This document shows positions 1-9,467 of a stretch of 64,000 nt of DNA, one piece after another. Within the stretch, counting starts at the first letter, position 1, and the number at the start of each line of letters is the position of its first letter. Position numbers and translations under genes: made by a program. The notes below the pieces were generated by a model, which searched no databases, was not told the origin of the DNA, and saw nothing but the letters and a program-made list of their open reading frames with translations. The DNA comes from Ruegeria sp. 6PALISEP08 (GTDB lineage Bacteria; Pseudomonadota; Alphaproteobacteria; Rhodobacterales; Rhodobacteraceae): positions 186,001-250,000 of the forward strand of contig NZ_LGXZ01000006.1 in NCBI RefSeq assembly GCF_001238295.1, written 5' to 3'.

Positions 1-632
1 GAATTGGCGCAGCGGTCCGCACCATCTTGGAAACGCAGGGCATTTCGGTGACGGGCCTGTCGCGGTCATTGGACGGGTTCGATCTAACTGATCCGGATCA
101 CGCTTTGCAGATACTTGATGGGCAGGCAGGCCCGTTTGACTTGATTCTGGTCGCGTCCGGGGCGTTGGAGATCGAAGGGGCTGCGCCGGAAAAGACAATT
201 CGTGCGGTTTCGGCCAAGGCGATGATGGATCAGTTTGCCCTTAACACGGTTGGTCCGGCTTTAGTCCTGAGCCGGTCGCATAAGCTGTTGCCCCGCAAGG
301 GACGATCGGTTTTCGCGGTCCTGTCGGCGCGGGTGGGGTCCATAGGGGACAATCGGATGGGGGGCTGGATCAGCTACCGGGCCGCCAAGGCCGCGGTTAA
401 TCAGGTTGTTCATACCGCGGCCATCGAGCTATCGCGCACGCATAAACAGGCGATTTGCGTCGCCCTGCACCCGGGAACCGTGAAAACTGCGTTCACACAG
501 AAATACCTGAACCGGCATCCCGCTGTAGAGCCTGAAGACGCCGCTCAGAATCTGTTGTCCGTGATCAGTGGGCTCACACCGACAGATACCGGCGGGTTTT
601 TCGATTGGGCCGGGCATCCCGTTCCTTGGTGA
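1..632 (+). CDS. SDR family oxidoreductase (5' end cut by window edge)
   Basis: This is a short-chain dehydrogenase/reductase, probably NAD(P)-dependent, with a substrate that cannot be read from sequence. The reading frame is open from base 3, where it starts in the middle of the Rossmann glycine motif (IGAAVR), so the true start lies left of the window; the TTG at 27 is internal. Further landmarks are a VASGALE segment matching the NNAG-type strand, a central serine (VLSARVGS), and the catalytic YxxxK as SYRAAKAAVNQ. The PGTV loop follows the cofactor site. Length and layout resemble the CsgA/C-factor-like SDRs. It runs toward the MORN gene on the other strand, with 4 bases between the two stop codons. 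Confidence 0.85.
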   Translation, partial: IGAAVRTILETQGISVTGLSRSLDGFDLTDPDHALQILDGQAGPFDLILVASGALEIEGAAPEKTIRAVSAKAMMDQFALNTVGPALVLSRSHKLLPRKGRSVFAVLSARVGSIGDNRMGGWISYRAAKAAVNQVVHTAAIELSRTHKQAICVALHPGTVKTAFTQKYLNRHPAVEPEDAAQNLLSVISGLTPTDTGGFFDWAGHPVPW

Positions 633-636
633 GGGC

Positions 637-2115
637 TTACCCGTCGGATGCCTCGGGCGCTTCGGCTGGATCATCAGGCGCAGGCTGTGGATCTTGATCA
701 TCTGATTCGCTTTGCTGTTCAGAAGCCTCGCCCGGCAACACTCCGTTTTCCCAGATGCCGGTTTCTTCCTGCCCATTGGCATAGCGCATCGTACCGCTGC
801 CCTGCCGTTTGTTGTCGACAAAGTTGCCTTCATACACATCGCCGTTTGAATAGGTGGCGACGCCCTCGCCTTCGATCTTGCCCTCGGACCAGTCGCCTAC
901 GAATTTGAACCCGGCAGGGGTCACAATTTCCCCTTTGCCATGCCGTTTTCCGTTCAGGAAATCACCAGTATAGACTGTCCCGTCGGAATAGGTCGCTTTG
1001 CCCTTGCCCTGCCGAACACCATCGATCCATTCACCGTCATAGACCGACCCGTCCGCACGTGTCACCACACCCTTGCCGTGGCTTTGCGCGTTCTTGAACT
1101 GGCCCTTGTAGATCATACCGTTGGCATAGGTGGCCGTGCCCTGACCCTCGATCACGCCCGCAATCCAATCGCCTTCATAGGTTGACCCATCGGGATACGT
1201 GATGCGGCCGGTCCCCTCGGCCAGATCAGCAACAAAATCGCCAACGTAGACCGAGCCATCGGGATAGGTCAGCTCTCCCAAGCCTTCGATCTGTCCTTGG
1301 TTCCAGTCGCCGGTATACACAAATCCATCCGTACCGGTGAACGTGCCCTTGCCCTGACGGCGATCATCGACAAAATCGCCTTCATATACGTCGCCTTGCG
1401 CGTGGGTCACTTTGCCTTTGCCCTGACGGCGCCCTTCCACCAGATCACCTTCGTATACATCGCCATTGGCATAGGTCAGACGACCGGTGCCTGTGATCTG
1501 ATCCTGAGCCCATTCACCGGAATAGATCATGCCGTCGGGCATGGTTTGCATGCCTGTGCCATTGCGCAAGCCAGCACTGACATCACCTTCATACACACTG
1601 CCATCTGCATAAGTGATTTTGGCCTTACCTTGCCGCTGACCATCAACCCAGTCGCCATCATAGATGTATCCGTCGGGATAGGTCAGAACGCCTTTGCCGT
1701 GCCGCTGGGCGTTTTTGAACTCACCTTCATAGCGTGTGCCGTTTGCAAATTCGGCAACACCAGTGCCGTTGATCGACCCGTTGGACCATTCACCGTCATA
1801 GCTGCTGCCATTGGCGTAGACGATCTTGCCGCGCCCTTCCGGCTGGCCCTTGGCAAAACTGCCTTCATAGATCGATCCGTCGGGATAGCGGGTGACGCCC
1901 TGGCCTTGAATCTCGCCCTCGACCCATTGGCCAGTATATTCAAACCCGTTGGGCAGCCGGTATGTTCCCGTCCCGTGGCGCAACCCGTTTTCATAGGTGC
2001 CTTCATAGACACCGCCAACCTCGTCATCCTTTACGATGACAGTTCCGTCCTGAGCAAACGCCGTCGCAGCCAGACTCATCCCCGCTGCCAGAATCGTGTA
2101 TCGGATTACGTTCAT
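637..2115 (-). CDS. Exported MORN-repeat protein (about 18-19 repeats)
   Basis: The protein has 492 residues: a signal peptide of about 20 residues ending ATAFAQ, then almost nothing but MORN repeats. I count 18 full repeats of exactly 23 residues (69 bp) with the pattern YxGxWxxGxxxGxGxxxYxDG, plus one partial repeat, and then an acidic Glu/Asp/Pro/Ser-rich tail of about 35 residues. MORN arrays form extended beta-sheet rods used as lipid- or protein-binding scaffolds; here the rod would be periplasmic or extracellular. The ATG at 2115 was chosen because it directly precedes the signal peptide; the open frame continues upstream into non-signal sequence. It is divergent from nadE. The exact function is unknown. 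Confidence 0.9.
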   Translation of the reverse strand: MNVIRYTILAAGMSLAATAFAQDGTVIVKDDEVGGVYEGTYENGLRHGTGTYRLPNGFEYTGQWVEGEIQGQGVTRYPDGSIYEGSFAKGQPEGRGKIVYANGSSYDGEWSNGSINGTGVAEFANGTRYEGEFKNAQRHGKGVLTYPDGYIYDGDWVDGQRQGKAKITYADGSVYEGDVSAGLRNGTGMQTMPDGMIYSGEWAQDQITGTGRLTYANGDVYEGDLVEGRRQGKGKVTHAQGDVYEGDFVDDRRQGKGTFTGTDGFVYTGDWNQGQIEGLGELTYPDGSVYVGDFVADLAEGTGRITYPDGSTYEGDWIAGVIEGQGTATYANGMIYKGQFKNAQSHGKGVVTRADGSVYDGEWIDGVRQGKGKATYSDGTVYTGDFLNGKRHGKGEIVTPAGFKFVGDWSEGKIEGEGVATYSNGDVYEGNFVDNKRQGSGTMRYANGQEETGIWENGVLPGEASEQQSESDDQDPQPAPDDPAEAPEASDG

Positions 2116-2268
2116 TTTTATCCTGCCTGCCGGGTCATCGCTGGTTGCATCTTTGCACGCAAAACTAGGATACCGTCGAGGGCAGGGCAACGGCTTTTGC
2201 CGCATTGGCCTTTTACTCGCGCGGTGATCTGCTAAATGGCAATAGGACTGACGAGGCAAGAGGGCAGC

Positions 2269-3927
2269 ATGGCCGACCGTTTCCGCATCACTTTGGCGCA
2301 ACTGAACCCGACTGTGGGCGACATCGAAGGCAACGCAGCCAAGGCCGTTTCCGCGTGGGAGAAAGGCAAGGCAGCCGGTGCTGATCTGGTGGCCTTTCCC
2401 GAGATGTTCATCACCGGGTACAACACGCAGGATTTGGTCCAGAAGCCGGTGTTTCACCGTGCAGCCATGGAGGCGGTCGAGGCGTTGGCCAAGACGTGTT
2501 CAGACGGCCCAGCGATTTCCATAGGCGCGCCCTGGTCCGAAGAGGGCAAACTGTTCAATGCCTACCTGATCCTCAAGAACGGGCGGATCACCAGCAAGGT
2601 TTTGAAACATCATCTGCCGAACGAAACCGTGTTTGACGAAGTGCGCCTGTATGATGCCGGTCCTCTAGGCGGGCCCTATTCAGTTGGAAACTTCCGAATT
2701 GGCAGCCCAATCTGCGAGGATGGCTGGCACCCGGACGTGGCGGAAACACTCGAAGAAACCGGGGCCGAGTTTTTGCTGATCCCCAACGGATCGCCCTATT
2801 TCCGCGACAAATACGACGTGCGCCTCAACCATATGGTGGCACGGGTGGTCGAAACAGGTTTGCCACTGATCTATCTCAACATGGTTGGCGGGCAGGACGA
2901 TCAGGTCTTTGACGGGGCCAGCTTTGGCCTGAATCCGGGCGGAGAGCTGGCCTTTCGGATGCCTGTATTTGACGAAACTGTCTCTCAGGTTGACGTTGAG
3001 CGTGGTGACGATGGTTGGCGGATCGTGACTGCCGAAATTGTTCCTCAGCCAAGTGTGTGGGAGCAGGATTATCGCGCGATGGTGCAATCGCTGCGCGACT
3101 ATATGGGCAAGACGGGTTTCAAAAAGGCGCTTCTGGGCCTGTCTGGGGGCGTCGATTCCGCGCTGGTGGCGGCAATCGCGGTCGATGCTATCGGGGCTGA
3201 CAACGTGCGTTGCGTGATGTTGCCGTCGGAGTACACCAGCCAGGCCTCGCTTGACGATGCAGAAGCCGTCGCCAAGGCATTGGGCGTGCACTACGATTTT
3301 GTGTCGATTTCCGAAGGCCGGGCAGCGGTAACAAATACTTTGGCCCCTTTGTTCGAAGGTTTGGACGACGGGCTGACCGAGGAAAACATTCAGTCCCGCC
3401 TGCGCGGGCTGCTGCTGATGGCGATCTCGAACAAGTTCGGTGAAATGCTGTTGACCACCGGCAACAAATCCGAGGTCGCAGTGGGGTATGCCACGATCTA
3501 TGGGGACATGAACGGCGGCTATAACCCGATCAAAGACCTGTACAAAACGCGCGTGTTTGAAACGTGCCGCTGGCGCAATGCCAATCATCGCGACTGGATG
3601 ATGGGCCCCGAGGGCGAGGTGATCCGCCCCTCGGTCATCGACAAACCGCCAAGCGCAGAGTTGCGGGAAGATCAGAAAGACAGCGACAGCCTGCCAGATT
3701 ATCCGGTGTTGGACGGTATCCTTGAGATCCTTGTCGATCAGGATGGATCCATCGCCGATTGCGTTGCGGCCGGGTATGACGAAGCAGAGGCGCAGCGGGT
3801 CGAGCACCTGATCTATATCAGTGAATACAAGCGGTTCCAGTCCGCACCAGGGACGCGCCTTAGCAAGCGGGCGTTCTGGCTGGATCGGCGCTATCCAATT
3901 GTGAATCGCTGGCGCGATCGGACCTGA
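2269..3927 (+). CDS. nadE: Glutamine-dependent NAD+ synthetase
   Basis: NadE makes NAD+ from deamido-NAD+ with ATP, using ammonia released from glutamine. The N-terminal nitrilase-type amidase domain shows its Glu (FPEM, about residue 45), a Lys (VLKHHLPN) and the nucleophile Cys (PICEDGW, about 149). The C-terminal synthetase domain carries the PP-loop SGGVDSAL near residue 290 and a TTGNKSE segment. The predicted 552 residues is the usual length for the two-domain form. I chose the ATG at 2269 because AGAGGG lies five bases upstream; an in-frame ATG at 2236 would add 11 residues without a good ribosome site. It is cytoplasmic. With nadD at 20.2 kb, two steps of NAD synthesis lie in this window. 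Confidence 0.96.
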   Translation: MADRFRITLAQLNPTVGDIEGNAAKAVSAWEKGKAAGADLVAFPEMFITGYNTQDLVQKPVFHRAAMEAVEALAKTCSDGPAISIGAPWSEEGKLFNAYLILKNGRITSKVLKHHLPNETVFDEVRLYDAGPLGGPYSVGNFRIGSPICEDGWHPDVAETLEETGAEFLLIPNGSPYFRDKYDVRLNHMVARVVETGLPLIYLNMVGGQDDQVFDGASFGLNPGGELAFRMPVFDETVSQVDVERGDDGWRIVTAEIVPQPSVWEQDYRAMVQSLRDYMGKTGFKKALLGLSGGVDSALVAAIAVDAIGADNVRCVMLPSEYTSQASLDDAEAVAKALGVHYDFVSISEGRAAVTNTLAPLFEGLDDGLTEENIQSRLRGLLLMAISNKFGEMLLTTGNKSEVAVGYATIYGDMNGGYNPIKDLYKTRVFETCRWRNANHRDWMMGPEGEVIRPSVIDKPPSAELREDQKDSDSLPDYPVLDGILEILVDQDGSIADCVAAGYDEAEAQRVEHLIYISEYKRFQSAPGTRLSKRAFWLDRRYPIVNRWRDRT

Positions 3928-4191
3928 GTTTCGGGTTTGAGTTGAAGCCTGCGGAAACAGTACCTAACCCTCAGGGTGATTGTGCCTATTTCGTGGGAAA
4001 TGAGGTTTGATTTGAGGCGGTTACAGCTGTCTCAGTCTTGTTTTTGTGACATTTTTCTGCCACATTTTTGCTTGGAAGTTGCCCGATGTGGGGCGGATGC
4101 GGCGCATTTCTAAGTGGTACACGTAGTTTCGGTTCTAGGTACGTGCGGCGCATCCCGGGTTGGATGTCTGAGTGAATGGTGTGGTGTTACA

Positions 4192-4467
4192 ATGTACAAG
4201 GAATATGATAACTCGCTTCATGGTCCGATGCGATTTCGGACCATGGAATCTCCACCGCAAGATGTGGATGAAGAAAAACTGGATGCGGCAATTGCCGGCC
4301 TTCTGGACGAACAGCGGGAATTGGATGAGCAAGCTGCGCTCCATTTCCGAACCGAGTTTCCGAGACTGCTGCCTCAGAAGGAAGTGACAGCACAAACACC
4401 TAGCAAACAAAGCGGGTTGTCCGCGATATTGCGCCAGAAATGGGCTGAGCTGTCGGGCGCAGCATAG
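4192..4467 (+). CDS. Small hypothetical protein
   Basis: This is a 91-residue ORF beginning MYKEYDN. It has a charged, Glu/Gln-rich middle predicted to be helical and a C-terminus ending in a KWAEL segment. There is no signal peptide, membrane segment or motif I recognise. The frame stays open upstream to 4114, but the upstream part reads like non-coding sequence, so the ATG at 4192 was preferred. The preceding 260 bases (3928-4191) contain no gene I can support. It could be a spurious ORF; composition and helix pattern favour a real small cytoplasmic protein. Confidence 0.45.
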   Translation: MYKEYDNSLHGPMRFRTMESPPQDVDEEKLDAAIAGLLDEQRELDEQAALHFRTEFPRLLPQKEVTAQTPSKQSGLSAILRQKWAELSGAA

Positions 4468-4569
4468 CACAGCTTTAGCGACGCAGGTGTTGGTGTCTGG
4501 GCCACAGGCGCCAAAATACTGTAGCGATGTCTTAGATTCATATTGCTTAAATGCCATTAGCGGGTCTCC

Positions 4570-5934
4570 ATGCCGGTCCGAGTGACCTTGTATGATCTGC
4601 TGATGACCGCGCCCAAGCCGACCCCTGTAGAATCCGAATTGGCCCTTCCCAAAGCAGTAGATGTTGTTGTCATTGGCGGCGGCATCATTGGGACGTCCAC
4701 CGCGTTGGAACTGGCAGAGCGTGGTGCGTCTGTCCTTTTATGTGAAAAAGGCCAGATCGCGGCCGAACAAAGCTCGCGCAACTGGGGTTGGGTGCGTCTG
4801 GGAATGCGCGACCCCAGGGAAATCCCTCTGATGCAAGAGGCTTTGCGCATCTGGCAATCGCTGGACGAACGTCTTGGGCGCAAAACGGGCTATACCCAAT
4901 CCGGCATCCTGTTTGGGGCGTCTGGCAAACGGGACATCGGCAATCTGAAGCGGTGGATGCAGCATGTGGAGGGCTTGCAGACGGGTGCCCGGATGGTGTC
5001 TGGGGATGAGCTTGCAGATTTGCTGCATGGGCATCAAACGGGTCTGGAAACAGCGCTTTTCATGCCGCAGGAGGGTCGGGCCGAGCCGCAATGGGTTGCT
5101 CCCGCAATTGCCGAAGCTGCACGAGCCCGGAGCGCCGTGGTCATGACGCAGTGTGCCGTCCGCAGTGTGGAAACCAAGGATGGGCGCATATCCGGTGTCT
5201 TTACAGAGCGTGGAAAAGTGAACTGTAAGCATGTCGTTCTGGCGGGGGGCGCGTGGTCGCGGTTGTTTGCCGGGAATGCGGGGATCGAGTTGCCGCAACT
5301 TAAGATTCTGAACACGGTTCTGCGCACGTCCCCCCTGCAAGAGGGGCCTGGGCCTGCCCTTTGGTCCGACGACTTTGCGATCCGCAAGCGGGCCGATGGC
5401 GGTTACTCAATCGCGTCCGGCCACGAAAACACCGTGGACATCGTACCTGACAGTTTTCGCTTGGCGCGGCAATTTCTGCCTGCCTTTGCGCTGGAGTGGA
5501 AATCTCTGCGTTTCCGTCTGTCCAAGCGCTGGGCCATCGAAGCGAGGCAAGATCGAAGTTGGTTGCCAACCGATGTGACGCCCTTCGAAAAGTGCCGGAT
5601 ACTGGACCCTGAGCCATCACAAAGGGATTTGCGCCAGGCTTGGGCCAGCGCCTGCAAAGGGTTTCCTGCACTGCTAAACGCTGAGGTTATTCAAAGCTGG
5701 GCGGGTATGATCGATGTGACCCCGGATGCGATTCCTGTAATTTCGGGCGTGGACGAATTGCCGGGAATGTACATTGCCACAGGGTTTTCCGGCCACGGTT
5801 TTGGAATCGGACCTGGCGCAGGGCGATTGATGGCTGATCTGGTTGCCGAAACAACGCCTTGTGTGGACCCGGCTGCCTTTCGCCTGTCGCGATTCACCGA
5901 CGGGTCAAAAGTGCGACCGGATCCGGGGTACTGA
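4570..5934 (+). CDS. FAD-dependent oxidoreductase, DAO/DadA type
   Basis: This is a flavoprotein of the D-amino-acid oxidase/DadA superfamily, likely oxidising a small amine or amino acid; the substrate is not evident. The dinucleotide-binding motif GGGIIGTSTALELAERG starts near residue 36, followed by the Glu/Lys of the ribose-binding strand (LLCEKG). The C-terminal FAD closure motif reads TGFSGHGFGIGPGAGRLMADL. The 454-residue length is normal for the family. ATG 4570 is used; ATG 4603 (MTAPKP) is an alternative that trims a short leader. The gene is alone on its strand and converges on the metallo-hydrolase, with 4 bases between the two genes. Confidence 0.88.
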   Translation: MPVRVTLYDLLMTAPKPTPVESELALPKAVDVVVIGGGIIGTSTALELAERGASVLLCEKGQIAAEQSSRNWGWVRLGMRDPREIPLMQEALRIWQSLDERLGRKTGYTQSGILFGASGKRDIGNLKRWMQHVEGLQTGARMVSGDELADLLHGHQTGLETALFMPQEGRAEPQWVAPAIAEAARARSAVVMTQCAVRSVETKDGRISGVFTERGKVNCKHVVLAGGAWSRLFAGNAGIELPQLKILNTVLRTSPLQEGPGPALWSDDFAIRKRADGGYSIASGHENTVDIVPDSFRLARQFLPAFALEWKSLRFRLSKRWAIEARQDRSWLPTDVTPFEKCRILDPEPSQRDLRQAWASACKGFPALLNAEVIQSWAGMIDVTPDAIPVISGVDELPGMYIATGFSGHGFGIGPGAGRLMADLVAETTPCVDPAAFRLSRFTDGSKVRPDPGY

Positions 5935-5938
5935 CAGC

Positions 5939-6871
5939 TTAACCCATCATCTGGTAGCTGACCGGGACAAAGCGGAAGCCTTCTCCGCGCGCCTCAACAT
6001 AGCCGGCACCGGGGAAGGGCATGTGATAGCCGACCATCGGCACCTTGTCGGCAGCCAGCATGCCAAGCACTTTGCGGCGCGCGGCGGTTGCGGCGGCCTT
6101 GTCCATATCGAACCGGACCTCCCATTCCGGATGAGCGAAAGACCAGACATAGTGGTTGGCCAGATCCGCGGTCAGCACAAGACGCTGTCCGTTGCTTTCC
6201 AGATGGTAGACCGTGTGACCCGGAGTGTGGCCGAAAGCGGCAACTGCGGTGATGCCCGATGCGACCTCGCCCCCATCCTCGACAAAGGTCATCTTCTCGG
6301 CCAGCGGCGTGACTTTTTCAGCGACCAGATCACCGACACGATTGCCTGCATCCTGAGCTGCCCAGAAATCATATTCCGAAGCGGCCGTCACATAGCGTGC
6401 ATTGGCGAAAGTGGGCGCACCATCGGTCGTCATGCCGCCGATATGGTCGGGGTGCATATGTGTGATCACAACCACATCGACCTGGTCCGGGGTCACGCCT
6501 GCATCGGCCAACGCGGCCTGAATGCCACCTTGCCCCAGACCGGTGTCAAACAGAACCAGTTCCGAGCCTGTGTTGACCAGTGATGGGGTAAAGAAGAACT
6601 GAGCGGCGTCTGCCGGAATGAAGTTTTCCGCCGAAACTTTGGCGAATTCTTCGTCCGTCGCTCCGCCGCCGAAAATCTCTTTGGCTCCGTCGCGTGGAAA
6701 GCTGCCATCCAGCAGGGTCGTGACTGTGAAGTCGCCAACATGAAGTGACTTGGCGATGGTCGAGTTTGCTTTGGTTTCCGGGCTTGCGGCCAGAACCGGT
6801 GCGGCTGCAGTTGCAAACGGCAAGGCAGCAGCAGTTCCCAAGGCGGCGCGGCGTGTGAGTTTAATCGTCAT
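5939..6871 (-). CDS. MBL-fold metallo-hydrolase with Tat signal
   Basis: This 310-residue exported metallo-beta-lactamase-fold hydrolase begins with a twin-arginine leader (LTRRAALGTAAA) and a hydrophobic stretch ending VLAAS. Export folded through Tat fits a metal-loaded enzyme. The metal motif HxHxDH appears as THMHPDHIGGM near residue 137, with later ligands GHTPGHTVYH and DLANHY. This arrangement is typical of the lactonase/glyoxalase-II-like branch, and many relatives hydrolyse lactones or similar esters; quorum-quenching lactonase activity is possible but not shown here. The end of the protein is MVGYHMPFPGAGYVE, common to this branch. Confidence 0.88.
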   Translation of the reverse strand: MTIKLTRRAALGTAAALPFATAAAPVLAASPETKANSTIAKSLHVGDFTVTTLLDGSFPRDGAKEIFGGGATDEEFAKVSAENFIPADAAQFFFTPSLVNTGSELVLFDTGLGQGGIQAALADAGVTPDQVDVVVITHMHPDHIGGMTTDGAPTFANARYVTAASEYDFWAAQDAGNRVGDLVAEKVTPLAEKMTFVEDGGEVASGITAVAAFGHTPGHTVYHLESNGQRLVLTADLANHYVWSFAHPEWEVRFDMDKAAATAARRKVLGMLAADKVPMVGYHMPFPGAGYVEARGEGFRFVPVSYQMMG

Positions 6872-6987
6872 CTTCGTTCTCCCTGTCAGGACATCATTGG
6901 TTTAATTAGGGCGTCGTGAGTCTCTTGCCAGCTTATACGCCATCCAGATGGGGTGCGTGGATGAACATTACGTGTTAATTTTTGTTC

Positions 6988-7422
6988 ATGGCGCGATCAG
7001 GCAACAAGACCCTTCCAACAGATCAAAGCGTTGCGGATTTCCTCGCGACGGTCCAACCGACGCGCCGCGCCGAAGAGGCACGTTCGCTGGACAAACTGTT
7101 TCGCGCCACCACCGGTTTTGCACCGGTCATGTGGGGCCCGTCGATCATCGGGTATGGCCGCTACCACTATCGCTACAAATCCGGTCGCGAGGGAGACTTT
7201 CTGGCAACCGGGTTTTCCCCCCGCAAATCAGCGCTGGTGATCTACATCATGCCGGGTTACGCAGATTTCGGGGAAATCATGACCAGATTGGGAAAGCACA
7301 AGCTGGGTAAATCCTGTCTCTATGTGAACAAGCTGGCGGATATCGACACGGGTGTTTTGTCTGAGTTAATCCGTGCCGGATTGGACGATCTGAACAGGTT
7401 GGGGCCAGTGGAACCTGTCTGA
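6988..7422 (+). CDS. DUF1801-domain protein
   Basis: This is a small cytoplasmic protein of 144 residues with the DUF1801/YdhG-like fold. The diagnostic patterns are VADFLATVQP at the N-terminus, the MWGPSIIGYGRYHYRY core, a YIMPGY strand, and the C-terminal LGKSCLYVNKLADID. The family is of unknown function and relates structurally to iron-chaperone-like proteins. ATG 6988 was chosen over the TTG at 6982. It lies about 75 bases upstream of gltX, in the same direction, and may be cotranscribed with it. Confidence 0.85.
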   Translation: MARSGNKTLPTDQSVADFLATVQPTRRAEEARSLDKLFRATTGFAPVMWGPSIIGYGRYHYRYKSGREGDFLATGFSPRKSALVIYIMPGYADFGEIMTRLGKHKLGKSCLYVNKLADIDTGVLSELIRAGLDDLNRLGPVEPV

Positions 7423-7497
7423 ATCACCTGATTGACCAAGCGGCGGCTGGACAAAATCGCCCCTATGTGACAAGAGCCGCGCCAACAGGAGACACCC

Positions 7498-8823
7498 ATG
7501 ACAACCACCCGTTTTGCCCCGTCGCCCACCGGATACATCCACGTGGGCAACCTGCGCACCGCCCTGATGAACTATCTGATCGCCCGCAAGTCGGGCGGTA
7601 CGTTCATTCTGCGTATTGACGACACCGACCCCGAACGCTCGAAAGAAGAATATGTCGATGCCATCAAGCAGGACCTGGAATGGCTGGGGCTGCATTGGGA
7701 TAAGGTCGAGCGTCAGTCGGACCGACTGGACCGCTATGCTGAAGCTGCGGACAACCTGCGTGAGATGGGCCGGTTTTATGAGGCGTTTGAGACGCCGACC
7801 GAGCTGGACCTGAAGCGCAAGAAGCAACTGAACATGGGCAAACCGCCAGTCTATGACCGCGCCGCGCTGAACCTGTCGGAAGCCGAGAAAGAGGCGTTGC
7901 GGGCCGAGCGTGGCAGTGGCGTCTGGCGCTTCAAGCTGGATCACGAGCGGATCGACTGGACTGATGGAGTTCTGGGCGACATTTCGATCGACGCGGCTTC
8001 GGTATCAGATCCGGTTCTGATCCGGGGTGATGGTCAGGTGCTTTATACGCTGGCCTCCGTGGTGGACGACACCGAAATGGGCGTGACCGATGTGGTGCGT
8101 GGCTCGGACCATGTGACCAATACCGCGACCCAGATTCAGATCATCGAGGCGTTGGGCGGCACCTGCCCCCGATTTGCGCACCATTCGCTGTTGACCGGTC
8201 CGCAGGGCGAGTCGCTATCGAAACGTTTGGGGACGTTGGCACTGCGCGACCTGCGCGAGCAAGGCGTACAGCCAATGGCGCTGCTGAGCCTGATGGCGCG
8301 GCTGGGCTCGTCTGATCCGGTCGAGCTGCGTTCGGACATGGCCGAGCTGATCGACGGGTTCGACATCACGCGCTTTGGTGCTGCGCCGACCAAGTTCGAC
8401 GAGCAGGACCTGTTCCCGCTGACAGCCAAGCATCTGCAATCACTGCCGCTGGCCGATGTGTCCGATGCCGTATCGGGTGCAGGTGTTCCGGCAGAACTGG
8501 CCGAGCCGTTCTGGGCCATGGCGCGCGAGAACATTACCACTCTGGCCGATCTTAAGGGCTGGTGGTCGCTGTGCCGCGACGGGGCCGAGCCGCTGATCGC
8601 CGATGAAGACCAAGAGTTCATCGCCGAGGCGATGGCTTTGCTGCCCGAAGGCCCGTTCGATGGTGAGAGCTGGGGCACCTGGACCAAGGCCGTTAAGGAG
8701 GCGACAGGCCGCAAAGGCAAAGGCCTGTTCATGCCGCTGCGCAAAGCGCTGACCGGTATGGAGCGCGGGCCGGAAATGGCCGCTCTGTTGCCGCTGTTGC
8801 AGGTGATCCGCGCGCGCGGCTAA
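7498..8823 (+). CDS. gltX: Glutamate--tRNA ligase, short form
   Basis: This class I aminoacyl-tRNA synthetase charges tRNA-Glu (or misacylates tRNA-Gln in organisms with GatCAB). The HIGH motif is in PSPTGYIHVGNLRTAL near residue 15, and the KMSKS equivalent is LSKRLGT near residue 240. At 441 residues it matches the shorter of the two GltX paralogues common in alphaproteobacteria; the second copy is not in the window. The GAGACACCC leader just before the ATG gives a modest ribosome site (ACAGGAGAC). A strong hairpin terminator follows. Confidence 0.95.
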   Translation: MTTTRFAPSPTGYIHVGNLRTALMNYLIARKSGGTFILRIDDTDPERSKEEYVDAIKQDLEWLGLHWDKVERQSDRLDRYAEAADNLREMGRFYEAFETPTELDLKRKKQLNMGKPPVYDRAALNLSEAEKEALRAERGSGVWRFKLDHERIDWTDGVLGDISIDAASVSDPVLIRGDGQVLYTLASVVDDTEMGVTDVVRGSDHVTNTATQIQIIEALGGTCPRFAHHSLLTGPQGESLSKRLGTLALRDLREQGVQPMALLSLMARLGSSDPVELRSDMAELIDGFDITRFGAAPTKFDEQDLFPLTAKHLQSLPLADVSDAVSGAGVPAELAEPFWAMARENITTLADLKGWWSLCRDGAEPLIADEDQEFIAEAMALLPEGPFDGESWGTWTKAVKEATGRKGKGLFMPLRKALTGMERGPEMAALLPLLQVIRARG

Positions 8824-8844
8824 CCTGATTGAGAGATGCAGAAT

Positions 8845-8875
8845 GGGGCCGTGCCAGTGGCGCGGCCCCTTTTGT
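8845..8875 (+). terminator. Rho-independent terminator of gltX
   Basis: A GGGGCCG/CGGCCCC stem around the loop TGCCAGTGGCG is followed by TTTTGTT. It begins 21 bases after the gltX stop and ends where the opposite-strand gene stops. Confidence 0.8.
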
Positions 8876-9444
8876 TATGAGGGCAGGTCTTTCCGGACAG
8901 ACAAGCCAGATAGTCGATCATCGACAAAATCCCGCTCAGCAGGTTGGAGTTGTTGGTGACGCGGATAACGCGGTTCGGCGCGATCATTCAGAATCGGGGC
9001 GTCCCAACCACTGGTTGTTGCGAAGAACCGGTCCGCGCCGTCCACTCCAAACGCTCGCAAATAACCCTGCACGACAACGTCGATGTAACTGAGTAGTAGC
9101 GGATGGTGGTTGCTGGGCGCGTTGTGCCGGTCATGGGGCACTGCGTAAACCGCGATTTCGACTTCATGCGTCAGCGGATGTGAAATGGCGTCAGTCGCGG
9201 GAATCCGGTCATAGGCCCATTCCCGCTGATCCAGAGCGATCCAGTCGTTTTTCGGTACATGGGCGATCATACCTTCGATCTCGGACCCTGCATCCGGCAC
9301 TGCGGTCAGAAAGGCCACGGGGCGCAGGTCGGTGTGCCGCCATGCCCGTTTCCAGCCTTTCAGTTTTGCTGGGCGCGGGTCGGGAAAATCATGGGTGGCG
9401 AGGTTCACAAGGCTGCCATAGCCAAAGAAATAGGGGTCGGGCAT
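8875..9444 (-). CDS. Gamma-glutamylcyclotransferase-family protein
   Basis: The protein has 189 residues and the GGCT-like fold. The signature is FFGYGSLVN at the N-terminus, where the YGSL loop binds the gamma-glutamyl substrate; the family acid residue lies in the region EREWAYDR-like (seen as QREWAYDRI). Members cyclise gamma-glutamyl compounds, including glutathione, to 5-oxoproline, or act as uncharacterised relatives. It is cytoplasmic. It is divergent from nsrR and shares a promoter region of about 90 bp that contains candidate FNR-type and NsrR-type boxes, so its expression may respond to nitric oxide or oxygen (inference). Confidence 0.82.
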   Translation of the reverse strand: MPDPYFFGYGSLVNLATHDFPDPRPAKLKGWKRAWRHTDLRPVAFLTAVPDAGSEIEGMIAHVPKNDWIALDQREWAYDRIPATDAISHPLTHEVEIAVYAVPHDRHNAPSNHHPLLLSYIDVVVQGYLRAFGVDGADRFFATTSGWDAPILNDRAEPRYPRHQQLQPAERDFVDDRLSGLSVRKDLPS

Positions 9445-9467
9445 GGATAAGGCGTCCTTTTGATCGA

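Noticed and set aside
637-2115. MORN array as a CRISPR-like tandem repeat
   Set aside because: The 69-bp period is in frame and encodes conserved MORN residues; there are no spacers.
1297-2235. 312-residue + strand ORF antisense to the MORN gene
   Set aside because: It is a product of the 69-bp repeats read in the opposite direction; the sequence shows only low-complexity pattern and no family.
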